In this document: piece after piece, positions 18,364 through 27,324 of the stretch
How positions within the stretch are numbered: position 1 is the first letter of the stretch
How the letters are laid out: the number at the start of each line of letters is the position of its first letter
Assembly (NCBI RefSeq): GCF_009296315.1
Contig: NZ_WHLY01000002.1
Span: forward strand, 2,896,501-2,960,500
Origin: Salmonirosea aquatica
GTDB lineage: Bacteria > Bacteroidota > Bacteroidia > Cytophagales > Spirosomataceae
Length of the DNA: 64,000 nt
Direction: 5' to 3'
Translations under genes and position numbers: made by a program
Notes under the pieces: generated by a model
What the model was told of the DNA's origin: nothing
The model's input: the letters and a program-made list of their open reading frames with translations, nothing else
Database searches by the model: none

Positions 18364-19854
18364 TCACTTCACCCAAGTCGGCAGCGTCATTTCCAGTCCC
18401 AGAATCGGAATCACCACAAAATATAGCAACGCGGTGAGCAGTACCACCGAAATGAAGTTCAGCCATAATCCGCATTTGGCCATTTCGGGAATGGATACCT
18501 TGCCGCTGGCAAAAATCACGGTGTTGGTACCCGTACCCGAGGGCATCATGAAAGCGAACGAACAGGCAAACGTGGCCGGGATCATCAGAAAGAGCGGATT
18601 GATCCGGGCCGCTACGGCTACTGCCGCCAGCACGGGTAGGAAAATATTGGCCGTGGCGGTGTTGGAATTGATCTCCGTTAGAAAGACGATGAAGGTAGTC
18701 ACGATGAGCAAAATCATCAGCGGAGAGTAGGAACCAATAAAATCCATCTGCTGCCCGATCCAGCCAGCCAGGCCGGTAGCCTGAAAACTGCGGGCAATGG
18801 CGTAGCCGCCCCCGACAATGATGACGATACCCCAGGGTACTGACGAAGCTTCTTTCCAGGTAAGCAGGGGTTTTCCAGTATTCTTGTTAGTCAGCACAAA
18901 GAGCGAAAGCGCTCCCACTACTGCTACCGTAGCATCGTGCACGTAATCGCCGACACCCAGCCAGGTACCCCAGCCTGGTACCCGAAACGAATCGAAATCA
19001 AAATCGCTACGGAATATCCAGCCCAGGGCCGTGAACAGAAATACGCCCAGGGCTTTCTTCTCCCCGTCGGTCATGGGGCCCAGGGAGGCCAGTTCGTATT
19101 TAAAGGCACGGGTGTCGATCAGTAGATTGGCGGGAATTTTGAAGTACCGTATGATATAGAGCCAGATCACCGGAATAAACACGACCACGATCGGAAGGCC
19201 GATTTTGAGCCAGGTGAAGAAGTTGATTTCGGGAGCCGCAGGAAATAGCTCCCCCACGATACCGGCAAACACCATGTTGACTGGCGTACCGATCAGCGTA
19301 CCCGTACCGCCGATGCTACACGCGTAGGCCGTAGCGAGCATAAGGGCCAGCCCGAACTTTGACGTCGTTTCTCCGTGGCTTTCTTCGGTTTTGGCAATGA
19401 CCGCCGTCGCAATGGGTAGCATGAGCAGGACCACGGCGACGTTAGCGATCCACATGGATAAAAACGCGGACACCAGCATGAAACTCAATATAATACGCTG
19501 CTGATTGGTACCCAGGTAGTTGAGGACGATCAGGGCCATACGCCGGTGTAGTTGCTGCAACTCGATTACCTTCGCGATGAAAAATCCACACAGCAGCATG
19601 ATCACATAATTGTGACCGTAGCTTTCGGCTACCACATCGGTTTCCAGCACACCCAGTAGTGGGAACAGAGCCATCGGCACAAAGGCCGTGGCGTAAATCG
19701 GAATGGCTTCGGTCAACCACCAGATGGCCATCAGCAGCGTGACCGCCACCGCCCGCTGAGCAGGTACCGCCATGCCCTCCGGCGTGGGCATAATTACAAC
19801 AAGAAAGGCGACCAGCAGGCCGCCCCAGAAACCGATTCGTTGGGAGAGGGTCAT
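18364..19854 (-). CDS. DASS (SLC13) family sodium/dicarboxylate-type symporter
   Basis: 496 residues, about 11-12 membrane segments. IWWLTEAIPIYATAFVPM near the N-terminus and the second substrate motif EINSNTATANIFLPVL identify the divalent anion:Na+ symporter family (succinate, malate, citrate or sulfate type). The first SNT-type motif is altered: SFLSMWIANVAVVLL rather than MWISNTAT, so the ion or substrate site may differ. It ends 11 bp from the convergent HNH gene. A degenerate second copy of its 3' end sits at 17587-17652. Confidence 0.9.
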   Translation of the reverse strand: MTLSQRIGFWGGLLVAFLVVIMPTPEGMAVPAQRAVAVTLLMAIWWLTEAIPIYATAFVPMALFPLLGVLETDVVAESYGHNYVIMLLCGFFIAKVIELQQLHRRMALIVLNYLGTNQQRIILSFMLVSAFLSMWIANVAVVLLMLPIATAVIAKTEESHGETTSKFGLALMLATAYACSIGGTGTLIGTPVNMVFAGIVGELFPAAPEINFFTWLKIGLPIVVVFIPVIWLYIIRYFKIPANLLIDTRAFKYELASLGPMTDGEKKALGVFLFTALGWIFRSDFDFDSFRVPGWGTWLGVGDYVHDATVAVVGALSLFVLTNKNTGKPLLTWKEASSVPWGIVIIVGGGYAIARSFQATGLAGWIGQQMDFIGSYSPLMILLIVTTFIVFLTEINSNTATANIFLPVLAAVAVAARINPLFLMIPATFACSFAFMMPSGTGTNTVIFASGKVSIPEMAKCGLWLNFISVVLLTALLYFVVIPILGLEMTLPTWVK

Positions 19855-19971
19855 CAGTAGGAGAAGGATTTGTAGTCAATAAGCCATCGGGATGAAGTTT
19901 CTAATCGTTTGGCTTTTCCTGGGTTGGAAAAGCCAATGCTAGAATCGGTAGGTTTTCTGATAAGTCATTTA

Positions 19972-19979
19972 TATTTTTG
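19972..19979 (+). promoter_or_regulatory. -10 element of the lipoprotein gene at 20001
   Basis: TATTTTTG (TAnnTTTG) 21 bp before the ATG at 20001. No clear -33 box. Confidence 0.4.
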
Positions 19980-20000
19980 AAATTTAGATACCACAACCTC

Positions 20001-20402
20001 ATGAGGAAAAATAATCTATACAGGACAGTGCTAGCCATCCTATTTCTGAACATCTCAGGTTGCAAAACCGAGGAAGAAAAGTCAATGGTATTCGAAATAC
20101 ACAACGAAATGAACGCAGAACTTTCCAAAGTGCAGGTGGTGGCCGCTGGTTTCCCGACCTCTCGACTGTTGGTAGAGAAAGAGAATCTTAGCGCAGGTAA
20201 CACTTATCAGCAAAGCGTTCGGTTCAAATCGCTGCCCGATTCAGAGGGTAGCTATGAGCTCAAATTGACCGAAGCCACTCAAACCAGGACGTTTCGATTT
20301 GGGTACTTTACAAATGGAGCAGCGTTTGACAAGCGTTTTTCATTACGGGTCAAAAAAGATACCGTACTTGTAGAAAGTGTCAGGCGGGAACTGTGGAGAT
20401 AA
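20001..20402 (+). CDS. Small predicted lipoprotein, unknown function
   Basis: 133 residues from the ATG at 20001; an earlier in-frame ATG at 19977 would cover the -10 element. The signal peptide ends in a lipobox (LFLNISGCKT). The mature part looks like a small beta-sandwich, with strands such as MVFEIHNEMNAELSKVQVV and GSYELKLTEATQTRTFRFGY. I do not recognise a family. It is a lone gene followed by two hairpins, the second a terminator. Confidence 0.7.
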   Translation: MRKNNLYRTVLAILFLNISGCKTEEEKSMVFEIHNEMNAELSKVQVVAAGFPTSRLLVEKENLSAGNTYQQSVRFKSLPDSEGSYELKLTEATQTRTFRFGYFTNGAAFDKRFSLRVKKDTVLVESVRRELWR

Positions 20403-20476
20403 AGGCCCTACAGCTACCGCCGGTTTGCAACCGGTGGTAATAAATAGTTCCAGTCTCCGACTGTATCGTTCCCCAT

Positions 20477-20524
20477 AGATTTACTTTATTTGTCATACAA
20501 ACGAATGAAGTAAATCTTTTTTTC
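20477..20524 (+). terminator. Terminator after the lipoprotein gene
   Basis: 10-bp arms at 20477-20486 and 20508-20517 with a smaller TTTGT/ACAAA stem inside the loop, followed by a T8 run. A separate 10-bp hairpin without T tract (20416-20438) lies just after the stop codon. Confidence 0.65.
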
Positions 20525-20558
20525 GTTGGTATTCTAGCTAAAAATCAATCCCTTTTCA

Positions 20559-22154
20559 ATGAATAAATATCTTTTGGGCGGTCTGCTCATGACGGCTACC
20601 CTGACGCAGGCACAGGAATCGACCACGGCCACTAAATATGCCGAAACCATCACGCCGGCCGACCTTAAAAAACACCTGCTCATCATTGCTTCTGATAGTC
20701 TGGAAGGGCGCGACACGGGCTCGCCCGGTCAGAAGAAAGCCGCCGATTACGTGGCCGGGCATTTCAAACAGTATGGCCTGGCGCCCGCCGCGACCGAAGC
20801 TGACGGTACCGAAAGTTATTTTCAGAAATACAACCTCTACCGCAAAACCTGGGGAGAGGTATACGTGAAAGCCGATGGTAAGACCTACAACTTCAACCAG
20901 GATTTTTATCTGAATGGCCTACTGTCCACGCAGGGTGAGGTAACAGTACCTACCGTTTTTGCGGGCTACGGCATTGAGGCCACCCTGTACAACGACTACA
21001 AAAATCTGGATGTCAAGGATAAGGCGGTCGTCATATGGCAGGGCGAGCCGCAGGGCGCCAAGGGTATCTATCTGGTCAATGACAACGACCAGCGGTCGAG
21101 CTGGAGCGGGCCCCAGGCCTGGCAAAAAAAGGCCGCTACGGCCCTGGCGAAAGGTGCGAAATATGTGTTCATGATTTCGGAGAAAGAAGGGAAAGAATTT
21201 GAGCAGCTGGTACGGCAACGCTCGGTGATGTCGCGCCGGTTGAACGCCATGAGCATGAAGCCCATTCAGGAATCGCTCAGCAATATGGCCGTGTTTACGG
21301 TTTCGTCGGAGCTAGGTGCAGCTTTGCTCAATACTACCACGCGCAAGCTAAACGATCTGCGGGAAGAGATTACGAAAAAAGAAAAGAGCGTAGCCAAGGT
21401 ACCTGGCGGTCAGGTTGCGCTCAAAGTCGAACGTAACAGCGAAATCATCCAAACCGAAAACGTAGCCGGATTATTGGAAGGTACCGACAAGAAAGACGAA
21501 ATCGTGGTGATTTCGGCCCACCTGGATCACATTGGCATCTCGGCCGACGGACAGATCAACAACGGTGCCGATGACGATGGCTCGGGTACGGTATCACTGC
21601 TGGAACTGGCCGAGGCATTCAGTAAGGCCAAAGCCGAGGGCAACGGCCCCCGCCGCAGTATTCTGTTTCTGAACGTGACGGGCGAAGAAAAAGGACTGTT
21701 TGGCTCGGAATACTACGCCGAGAATCCGCTGCTGCCCCTAGCCAATACCGTAGCTGACCTGAACATCGATATGATTGGTCGGGTCGACAAGGAACACGCC
21801 AACGATCCGAAGTACGTGTATGTGATCGGTTCGGACAAATTATCCTCGGAGTTGCACGCGATCAGCGAAGCGGCCAACGCCGAGCACATTGGCTACAAAC
21901 TCGACTATACCTACAACGACCCCAAAGATCCCAACCGCTTCTACTACCGGTCGGATCACTACAATTTTGCCAAGAAGGGAGTACCCATTATTTTCTATTT
22001 CACGGGGGTGCACGAAGATTATCACCGCCCCGGCGACGACGTGGAAAAAATCATGTTCGACAAGCAGGCACCCATCGTAAAACTGGTGTTCTACACCGCC
22101 TGGCAACTGGCCAATCGCGAGGAACGGATCAAGGTAGATAGCAACAAACAATAG
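20559..22154 (+). CDS. Secreted M28 family aminopeptidase with PA-like insert
   Basis: 531 residues with signal peptide MNKYLLGGLLMTATLTQAQ. The N-terminal helix region has LEGRDTGSPGQKKAADYVA, then a protease-associated (PA)-like insert (about residues 110-230, with VFAGYGIEA). The zinc-peptidase core follows: AHLDHIG (ligand His), NGADDDGSGTVSLLE (bridging Asp), NVTGEEKGLFGSEYY (catalytic Glu and ligand), LNIDMIGR (Asp) and TGVHEDYHRPGDD (His). It is a di-zinc exopeptidase acting in the periplasm or outside the cell. All metal ligands are present. Confidence 0.93.
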   Translation: MNKYLLGGLLMTATLTQAQESTTATKYAETITPADLKKHLLIIASDSLEGRDTGSPGQKKAADYVAGHFKQYGLAPAATEADGTESYFQKYNLYRKTWGEVYVKADGKTYNFNQDFYLNGLLSTQGEVTVPTVFAGYGIEATLYNDYKNLDVKDKAVVIWQGEPQGAKGIYLVNDNDQRSSWSGPQAWQKKAATALAKGAKYVFMISEKEGKEFEQLVRQRSVMSRRLNAMSMKPIQESLSNMAVFTVSSELGAALLNTTTRKLNDLREEITKKEKSVAKVPGGQVALKVERNSEIIQTENVAGLLEGTDKKDEIVVISAHLDHIGISADGQINNGADDDGSGTVSLLELAEAFSKAKAEGNGPRRSILFLNVTGEEKGLFGSEYYAENPLLPLANTVADLNIDMIGRVDKEHANDPKYVYVIGSDKLSSELHAISEAANAEHIGYKLDYTYNDPKDPNRFYYRSDHYNFAKKGVPIIFYFTGVHEDYHRPGDDVEKIMFDKQAPIVKLVFYTAWQLANREERIKVDSNKQ

Positions 22155-22164
22155 ATTCAAAGCA

Positions 22165-22201
22165 CTGAGTGGCAAAGTAGGGTAGGTACCTTGCCACTCA
22201 G
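22165..22201 (+). terminator. Hairpin after the M28 peptidase gene
   Basis: 11-bp perfect arms (22165-22175, 22191-22201) with a 15-nt loop that contains GGTACC. No T run follows directly, so termination would be weak. It lies 10 bp after the stop codon. Confidence 0.45.
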
Positions 22202-22230
22202 GCATTCATTGATTTTTAATTCATTAACTC

Positions 22231-23598
22231 TTGACCGATCATCTTCCCCCGGCTTTCAGCGAGTCCATGAAAACTCAGTTGGGAGCCGGTTTTTCTTTAT
22301 TTGCCGAAACCCTGTCGACGGAGCCGCCTGTCAGCATCCGGCTGAATCCTGATAAGCCCGGCTACGATGCTTCGGAGCTAGCGAAGGTACCCTGGCATCC
22401 GGATGGGTATTACATGCCCGAGCGACCTGTATTCACGCTCGACCCGGTTTTTCACGCGGGTGGCTACTACGTGCAGGAGGCATCGTCCATGGTGCTGCAC
22501 GAGGTACTGACCCAGCTAGTACCTTCCAAGTACCCCCTCCGTATTCTGGATTTGTGCGCGGCGCCAGGCGGCAAAAGTACCCTGCTGGCTTCGTGGATGC
22601 CACCGGGCAGTCTGTTGCTCGCCAACGAAGTGATTCGCGGCCGCGTGAACGTACTCAAAGATAACCTGGCCCGTTGGGGCCATCCCGACACCTTTACGTG
22701 TAGCTACGATCCAGAAGCCTTCTCTAAACTTAACGGCTTTTTTGATGTCGTGCTGGTGGATGCACCCTGCTCGGGCGAAGGGCTATTCCGTAAAGATCCC
22801 GATGCCGTGCACGAATGGTCACCCGAGCATGTGCAACTCTGTTCGGCGCGGCAGCGACGCATTCTGTCGGCGGCTGTGAAGCTAGTCGCGCCGGGTGGTT
22901 TGCTGCTGTACAGTACCTGCACCTACAATGAACTTGAAAACGACCAGAATGCCCAATGGCTAGTTGAAAATCAAAGACTAACGCACCAACCCGTGAACCT
23001 ACCCGCCGAGTGGGGCCTCAGCGCCCGCAACTACGGGTACCAGTGCTACCCCCACCGGCTTCGGGGCGAGGGCTTTTATTTTGCGGCCTTCCGCCAGACC
23101 CGAGGGGTACCTTTCCAAGGAAAAGCGGCGCGGTATATGGATAAATTGAAATCCAAATCGCTGCACAAACGCGAAGAAGCCGCCCTGGCGGACTGGCTTG
23201 CTGAGGATTCCGATTTCTTTTTTGTCCAGCGCCCCGACGATACGGTACTGGGCGCACCTCGGGAATTGAAGGAAGATTTGCTATTTCTGGATGCCGCGCT
23301 GCCGCAAGGGGTATGGCTGCGTGAGTTGGGGTTGTTCAAAGGCAAAGAATTCATTCCCGCGCAGGATTTGGCCATGAGCACAGCGATTGCGCCCGACCTT
23401 CCCGCCCTAGAACTGAATCGGGATACTGCTCTGCATTTTTTGAAAAAGGAAAACATTGTACTTTCCGAGGCACCCAAAGGCTGGCTGCTGGCGCAGCATC
23501 AGGGCTTGAATCTGGGCTGGATGAAAAATCTGGGCAACCGGGTAAATAACTACCTACCCAAAGACTGGCGGATTCGGATGGATATTCGGGAGATTTGA
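22231..23598 (+). CDS. RsmF/NOL1-NOP2-Sun family RNA cytosine-5 methyltransferase
   Basis: 455 residues from the TTG at 22231. This unusual start is chosen because the residues before the next ATG (22267), LPPAFSESMK, match the conserved N-terminus of the family. SAM motif: ILDLCAAPGGKSTLL. Catalytic motifs: VDAPCSGEGLFRKDP and LLYSTCTYNELEND with the two cysteines. The C-terminal domain (RYMDKLKSKSLHKREEA ... HQGLNLGWMKNLGNRVNN) is of the RsmF type with a PUA-like fold. It methylates C5 of a cytosine in 16S rRNA or tRNA. Confidence 0.9.
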   Translation: MTDHLPPAFSESMKTQLGAGFSLFAETLSTEPPVSIRLNPDKPGYDASELAKVPWHPDGYYMPERPVFTLDPVFHAGGYYVQEASSMVLHEVLTQLVPSKYPLRILDLCAAPGGKSTLLASWMPPGSLLLANEVIRGRVNVLKDNLARWGHPDTFTCSYDPEAFSKLNGFFDVVLVDAPCSGEGLFRKDPDAVHEWSPEHVQLCSARQRRILSAAVKLVAPGGLLLYSTCTYNELENDQNAQWLVENQRLTHQPVNLPAEWGLSARNYGYQCYPHRLRGEGFYFAAFRQTRGVPFQGKAARYMDKLKSKSLHKREEAALADWLAEDSDFFFVQRPDDTVLGAPRELKEDLLFLDAALPQGVWLRELGLFKGKEFIPAQDLAMSTAIAPDLPALELNRDTALHFLKKENIVLSEAPKGWLLAQHQGLNLGWMKNLGNRVNNYLPKDWRIRMDIREI

Positions 23599-23679
23599 AA
23601 GTTCGTCTTTCTGCTATTTTCCGCACCTTTCCAACCATTCTGGCTTGTAGCGTATCCCTACCTACAAACCAGTGTACGG

Positions 23680-24105
23680 ATGAAAGCGATTCACTTTTTG
23701 AGCAAAGTCCTTTTCTTATGTTTGCTGATTGGGTGTTCCAATGAAATCGGCCCCAAGAATGGCTACGGGATTGTTGGAGAATGGCGGCTATTCGAAAGGG
23801 GAGGTTCCCCCGGATCAGGTTACTACACAGTACCTATCCCCGCAAACCCACTACAGAGCCTGACTTTCACCTCGGATGGTCAGATTTATAAGGTAGGTGA
23901 TAGTAAAGGTGCTTTGTTTTATTTTTTTGAAAATGCCAATCGATTCAGGGTTGATTCCACGGAAAAGGGACTTCTCCTATGGACAAAGAGCAAAAAAAAG
24001 GATAATGATGAATCCTACTATCTTATTAAATTTCAAGGTGATACGCTGACTGTCTACCCGCCCTGCATCGAAGGCTGCCACTTTGCCTTTGTCAAGATTC
24101 GCTGA
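23680..24105 (+). CDS. Lipocalin-like lipoprotein, first of a tandem pair
   Basis: 141 residues with lipobox LLIGCSNE. The mature domain has GEWRLFERGGSPGSGYYTVP and ends ... YPPCIEGCHFAFVKIR. It is clearly paralogous to the next gene, which starts 3 bp after this stop: both share GxWRLFE-GGS, PLQSLT and the ending PPC-EGCH-FVKIR. The two C-terminal cysteines, four residues apart, may form a disulfide. Function unknown; the fold resembles small lipocalin-like stress lipoproteins common in this phylum. Confidence 0.78.
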   Translation: MKAIHFLSKVLFLCLLIGCSNEIGPKNGYGIVGEWRLFERGGSPGSGYYTVPIPANPLQSLTFTSDGQIYKVGDSKGALFYFFENANRFRVDSTEKGLLLWTKSKKKDNDESYYLIKFQGDTLTVYPPCIEGCHFAFVKIR

Positions 24106-24108
24106 AAA

Positions 24109-24513
24109 ATGAAAAAGCTTCAATTCCTAGCCACCCTTATTTTCCTTACTTGCTTATTGGGTTGCGCCGATAAGGAACTTCGCCCCTATGAACGCAGCCT
24201 CGTGGGTACCTGGCGGCTGTTCGAGGTAGGAGGCTCGACGGGCTACCAATGGTATGTACTTCCGATTCCGGCTATACCCTTGCAGAGCCTGACTATCATG
24301 CGCAACGGCAAATTGTCCGGTCAGGGTGACGCCCTGAGCAATTTCAATCGGCCCAGGTACCGTATCATATCGGAAGGTGATCAGGTAAAGCTGGAATTGT
24401 ATGGAAAGGACACGGATGGTTTCAAATCAACTCTCCGCATCGAAGGCGATACGATGCACATCGCCCCGCCCTGTTTCGAAGGCTGTCATTATGGGTTTGT
24501 CAAGATTCGTTGA
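24109..24513 (+). CDS. Lipocalin-like lipoprotein, second of a tandem pair
   Basis: 134 residues with lipobox CLLGCADK. It is homologous along its whole length to the preceding protein, and the C-terminal disulfide-type motif PPCFEGCHYGFVKIR is almost unchanged while the middle has diverged. The pair probably arose by tandem duplication and is co-transcribed. It is followed by a bidirectional hairpin terminator at 24524-24548. Function unknown. Confidence 0.78.
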   Translation: MKKLQFLATLIFLTCLLGCADKELRPYERSLVGTWRLFEVGGSTGYQWYVLPIPAIPLQSLTIMRNGKLSGQGDALSNFNRPRYRIISEGDQVKLELYGKDTDGFKSTLRIEGDTMHIAPPCFEGCHYGFVKIR

Positions 24514-24523
24514 AAATGAAAAC

Positions 24524-24548
24524 GAGGCTATTCATAATGAATAGCCTC
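24524..24548. terminator. Hairpin terminator between lipoprotein pair and TonB receptor gene
   Basis: 12-bp arms (24524-24535 and 24537-24548) around a single base, in practice a 10-bp stem with a 5-nt loop. The - strand continues with a T-rich stretch, so it best serves the TonB receptor gene, and can also end the lipoprotein transcript. Confidence 0.7.
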
Positions 24549-24581
24549 ATCGGATCGGAATGAACATGTACGAATAAAAAC

Positions 24582-27068
24582 TCAATAGTCTTCATCCATG
24601 CCGCTATCGCGTTCTTCCCGCTCTTTTTGCAATTGCTGCGCCTGCTTGCCGAAGCGGTAAGTAAAGCCCAGGAAGGCAATGCGCGACTCGCGTTTAGCGG
24701 AAGTATAGCTCGTAAAACCTTCGCCGTAGGTATTGATCCGGAAACGCAGCGTATTAAATATATCACTTACGCGCAAGCTAATGGCTCCGCGACCTTTCAG
24801 TACTTCTTTCTTTACCCCAACATCCACATTGAAAAAGCTCTGGATTTCGCCCTGCGGAATAATGAACGGTGAGCGGTAGTTGATACTTACCTGGCTGTCA
24901 AAACCCTTCGCGATGGTCATATTGGAGTTGATCCGAGCCGTCCAGCTTCGGTTGCTTTGGGTCAGCACATCGGGTACCCCAGGGTCACCTTTGATGGTAG
25001 ACATGTAGTAGGAGAAGTTACCGTTGGCTTTCCACCAGCGGGTAATGTCCTGATTCAGCACAAACTCCAGACCGTAGGAGTACGAACGCGCCAGGTTGAG
25101 GTAAGTTTGCTCGGTAACGCCATCGTCGCGCAGGCGGCGGTATCGGGTTACGTTGTCGGTGGTGGCGCGGTAAAAGGCCGTGGAAGTAAGAGAGGTACTT
25201 TTGCCGTACCACAAATGGCTCAGTTCGAACGAATTGATCAGCTCGGGGCGCAGATTGGGATTACCAAAACGGATGTTCAGCGGGTCCGAAATATCCACAA
25301 ACGGATTCAGCGCCCGCGTCCAGGGACGGTTGATCCGGCGGGTATAATTGACCTGCATTTTCTGGGCTTTGTTGAGCTCGTAATTCAGAAAGGCGCTGGG
25401 GAACAGGTAGGTATAGTTCTGCGTAGCTACCTCGCCGGTGGTGCGTTGTTCGGTGGTGAGGTCGGTGTTTTCCAGGCGCAGGCCAAACTGGTAGCTCCAT
25501 TTTGATAATTCCTGCCCAAAATTAGCGTAGGCCGCGCTGGTGTGTTCGTCGTAGATAAAACGATTGGACAAGCGGGGATCGTAGATCCAGGTAGGAGAGT
25601 CGCCGTAGCGATTTTCGAACTGAAAATCTCCGTCCAGCAAACGGTTGGTGTACTTCAGGCCCGTTTCGAGTTTGGCTTTGTTAGCCAGCGGCTCTACAAA
25701 GTCCAGTTGCATGACCGCCACGCGATCCTTGTTCTCGCGGGTGTTGCGCTGGTATAAATCATCCGTTACTTCACTGGCCAGGGCATCGGTAGTGGTTTGG
25801 TTGAAGAGCGATAACTGGTTGCTTTTTGAGGTAGAAAGTGTCGCGTCGAAAGTCAGCAACCTACCTTCTTTATCAAATTTCTTCCGCAGCCCCAGCACGT
25901 AATCGAGGCCGCCTCCCACTTCTTCCTCGTCGGTAGTACGGTTGATGGTTTGGGTCAGTTCGCGGCCCGTATTTTGGTAGCGATAGCGAGCCACATCGCG
26001 GTCGCGGTCGTATTCGGGGCGATACAGAATCGATCCGCTCACCTGGAATTGCTTGGTAGCTTCCCAATCGAATCCGAAGCGCAGGTTATGATTCACATCG
26101 CGGCTGGTACCGTCCTGGCGCTGCTCGAGGTACCTCAGCGTTTCGTTGTTGAAATTATCCCGGTCATTGTCGCGGTAGGTAAACCGGGTACGATCACGGA
26201 AATTGTAGCTCATGAAGGTATTGAGCTTGTTGATGCGATTGTTCAGATTCACGGAAGCATTGTACTTATCCCGCGTCCCGATGTTCAGATCTGCACTGCC
26301 GTTGAAGCCGTCGGCTTTTTCTTTCTTAAGGATAATGTTCAGGATACCCGCTGCGCCATCGGCGTCAAACTTGGAAGAAGGATTGGTAATGACCTCGATG
26401 GATTCGATGCTACTGGCCGGAATCTGATCCAGCACCGCCTGCCGGTCCATGCCCGTCAAACCCGAAGGCTTGCCATCCACCAGAATAATCACATTCTCAC
26501 TTCCCCGCAAACTCAGGTTGCCGTCGATATCCACCGTCACGGAGGGTACGTTCTGCATAATATCCAGCGCACTACCGCCGAGGGTAGTAGGTAATTTATC
26601 CACGTTGATAATCTTCCGGTCCAGCGAGTACTCAATGAGTTCCTTTTGCCCGGTGACAGTCACAGTATTCAGCTCGCGGGCAGTTTGGGTCATAAGTACA
26701 GTTCCCAAATCCAGACTGGGCTTGTCGGCGGTCAGGATAATGTTCTTTTCGGAAAAATCTTTAAAACCCAGCGATTGAATCAAAATATAGTATAGGCCCG
26801 GGGTAACATTGGTAAGCTTGAAGGTACCCTTCTCATCGCTGATTACTCCGCCCGCTGCCGTCGAATCGGCGGTGCGGAATAGCGCAACGCTCCCGAACTG
26901 AACGGGTAGCTTTTGACCTTCTTTTTCGTATACCAGGGTACCTGTGACAGTGCCGGAGGTAGTAGTCGGGCTAGTTTCGGAAACCGTCAGCGCCGGAGTT
27001 TGTGCGTGACTGACAGAAAGTAGAAGAGTGAAAAGTGCTGATAAGCAGAGGATTGGTAATGACTTCAT
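24582..27068 (-). CDS. TonB-dependent outer-membrane receptor (OMP_b-brl_3 type)
   Basis: 828 residues from the ATG at 27068 (MKSLPILCLSALFTLLLSVSHAQ is the signal peptide; the ATG at 27158 would precede it with 30 unsuited residues). Residues about 45-125 are a carboxypeptidase regulatory-like beta-sandwich (GVISDEKGTFKLTNVTPGLYY). A plug domain follows, with LGGSALDIMQNVPSVTVD, GNLSLRGSENVIILVDGKP and IESIEVITNPSSKFDADG. The rest is a beta-barrel with LNPFVDISDPLNIRFGNPNL, typical of the OMP_b-brl_3 group. No SusD partner is adjacent, so the substrate is unknown; this group includes TonB-type receptors and barrel proteins not linked to glycan import. Confidence 0.92.
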   Translation of the reverse strand: MKSLPILCLSALFTLLLSVSHAQTPALTVSETSPTTTSGTVTGTLVYEKEGQKLPVQFGSVALFRTADSTAAGGVISDEKGTFKLTNVTPGLYYILIQSLGFKDFSEKNIILTADKPSLDLGTVLMTQTARELNTVTVTGQKELIEYSLDRKIINVDKLPTTLGGSALDIMQNVPSVTVDIDGNLSLRGSENVIILVDGKPSGLTGMDRQAVLDQIPASSIESIEVITNPSSKFDADGAAGILNIILKKEKADGFNGSADLNIGTRDKYNASVNLNNRINKLNTFMSYNFRDRTRFTYRDNDRDNFNNETLRYLEQRQDGTSRDVNHNLRFGFDWEATKQFQVSGSILYRPEYDRDRDVARYRYQNTGRELTQTINRTTDEEEVGGGLDYVLGLRKKFDKEGRLLTFDATLSTSKSNQLSLFNQTTTDALASEVTDDLYQRNTRENKDRVAVMQLDFVEPLANKAKLETGLKYTNRLLDGDFQFENRYGDSPTWIYDPRLSNRFIYDEHTSAAYANFGQELSKWSYQFGLRLENTDLTTEQRTTGEVATQNYTYLFPSAFLNYELNKAQKMQVNYTRRINRPWTRALNPFVDISDPLNIRFGNPNLRPELINSFELSHLWYGKSTSLTSTAFYRATTDNVTRYRRLRDDGVTEQTYLNLARSYSYGLEFVLNQDITRWWKANGNFSYYMSTIKGDPGVPDVLTQSNRSWTARINSNMTIAKGFDSQVSINYRSPFIIPQGEIQSFFNVDVGVKKEVLKGRGAISLRVSDIFNTLRFRINTYGEGFTSYTSAKRESRIAFLGFTYRFGKQAQQLQKEREERDSGMDEDY

Positions 27069-27274
27069 GAGTTGTGGTAGGTAAATAATTATCCGGGATT
27101 CGGCCTGGAAATGGAAGCAACATTTTTGAATTTTTGCAATTAATGTCTTTACATGCAAAACATCTGTTCCATATCCGCTCCGGCGAGATAGGCCGTTTTC
27201 ATAGTGAATAGGGTGTGGGGCTAATGCCCCAGTATGTTTTAAAAATTATACACCTGTTATTGAATGCGCTTTCC

Positions 27275-27282
27275 TATTTTTG
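27275..27282 (+). promoter_or_regulatory. Possible -10 element of the Asp-box protein gene
   Basis: TATTTTTG (TAnnTTTG) 43 bp before the ATG at 27325. No convincing -33 box. Confidence 0.4.
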
Positions 27283-27324
27283 TCGTAACAACATTTTTTA
27301 ACCTACCTGGCTAATCGGCTCACT

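Noticed and set aside
17587-18420. Transporter-tail repeats as a target-site duplication of a mobile element
   Set aside because: The copies differ at 16% of sites and the peptide is conserved, so they look like the ends of two paralogous genes rather than a fresh duplication; no transposase is present.
25950-26594. 214-codon + strand open frame inside the TonB receptor gene
   Set aside because: Antisense to the plug and barrel region of a clear receptor; no signal or domain of its own.
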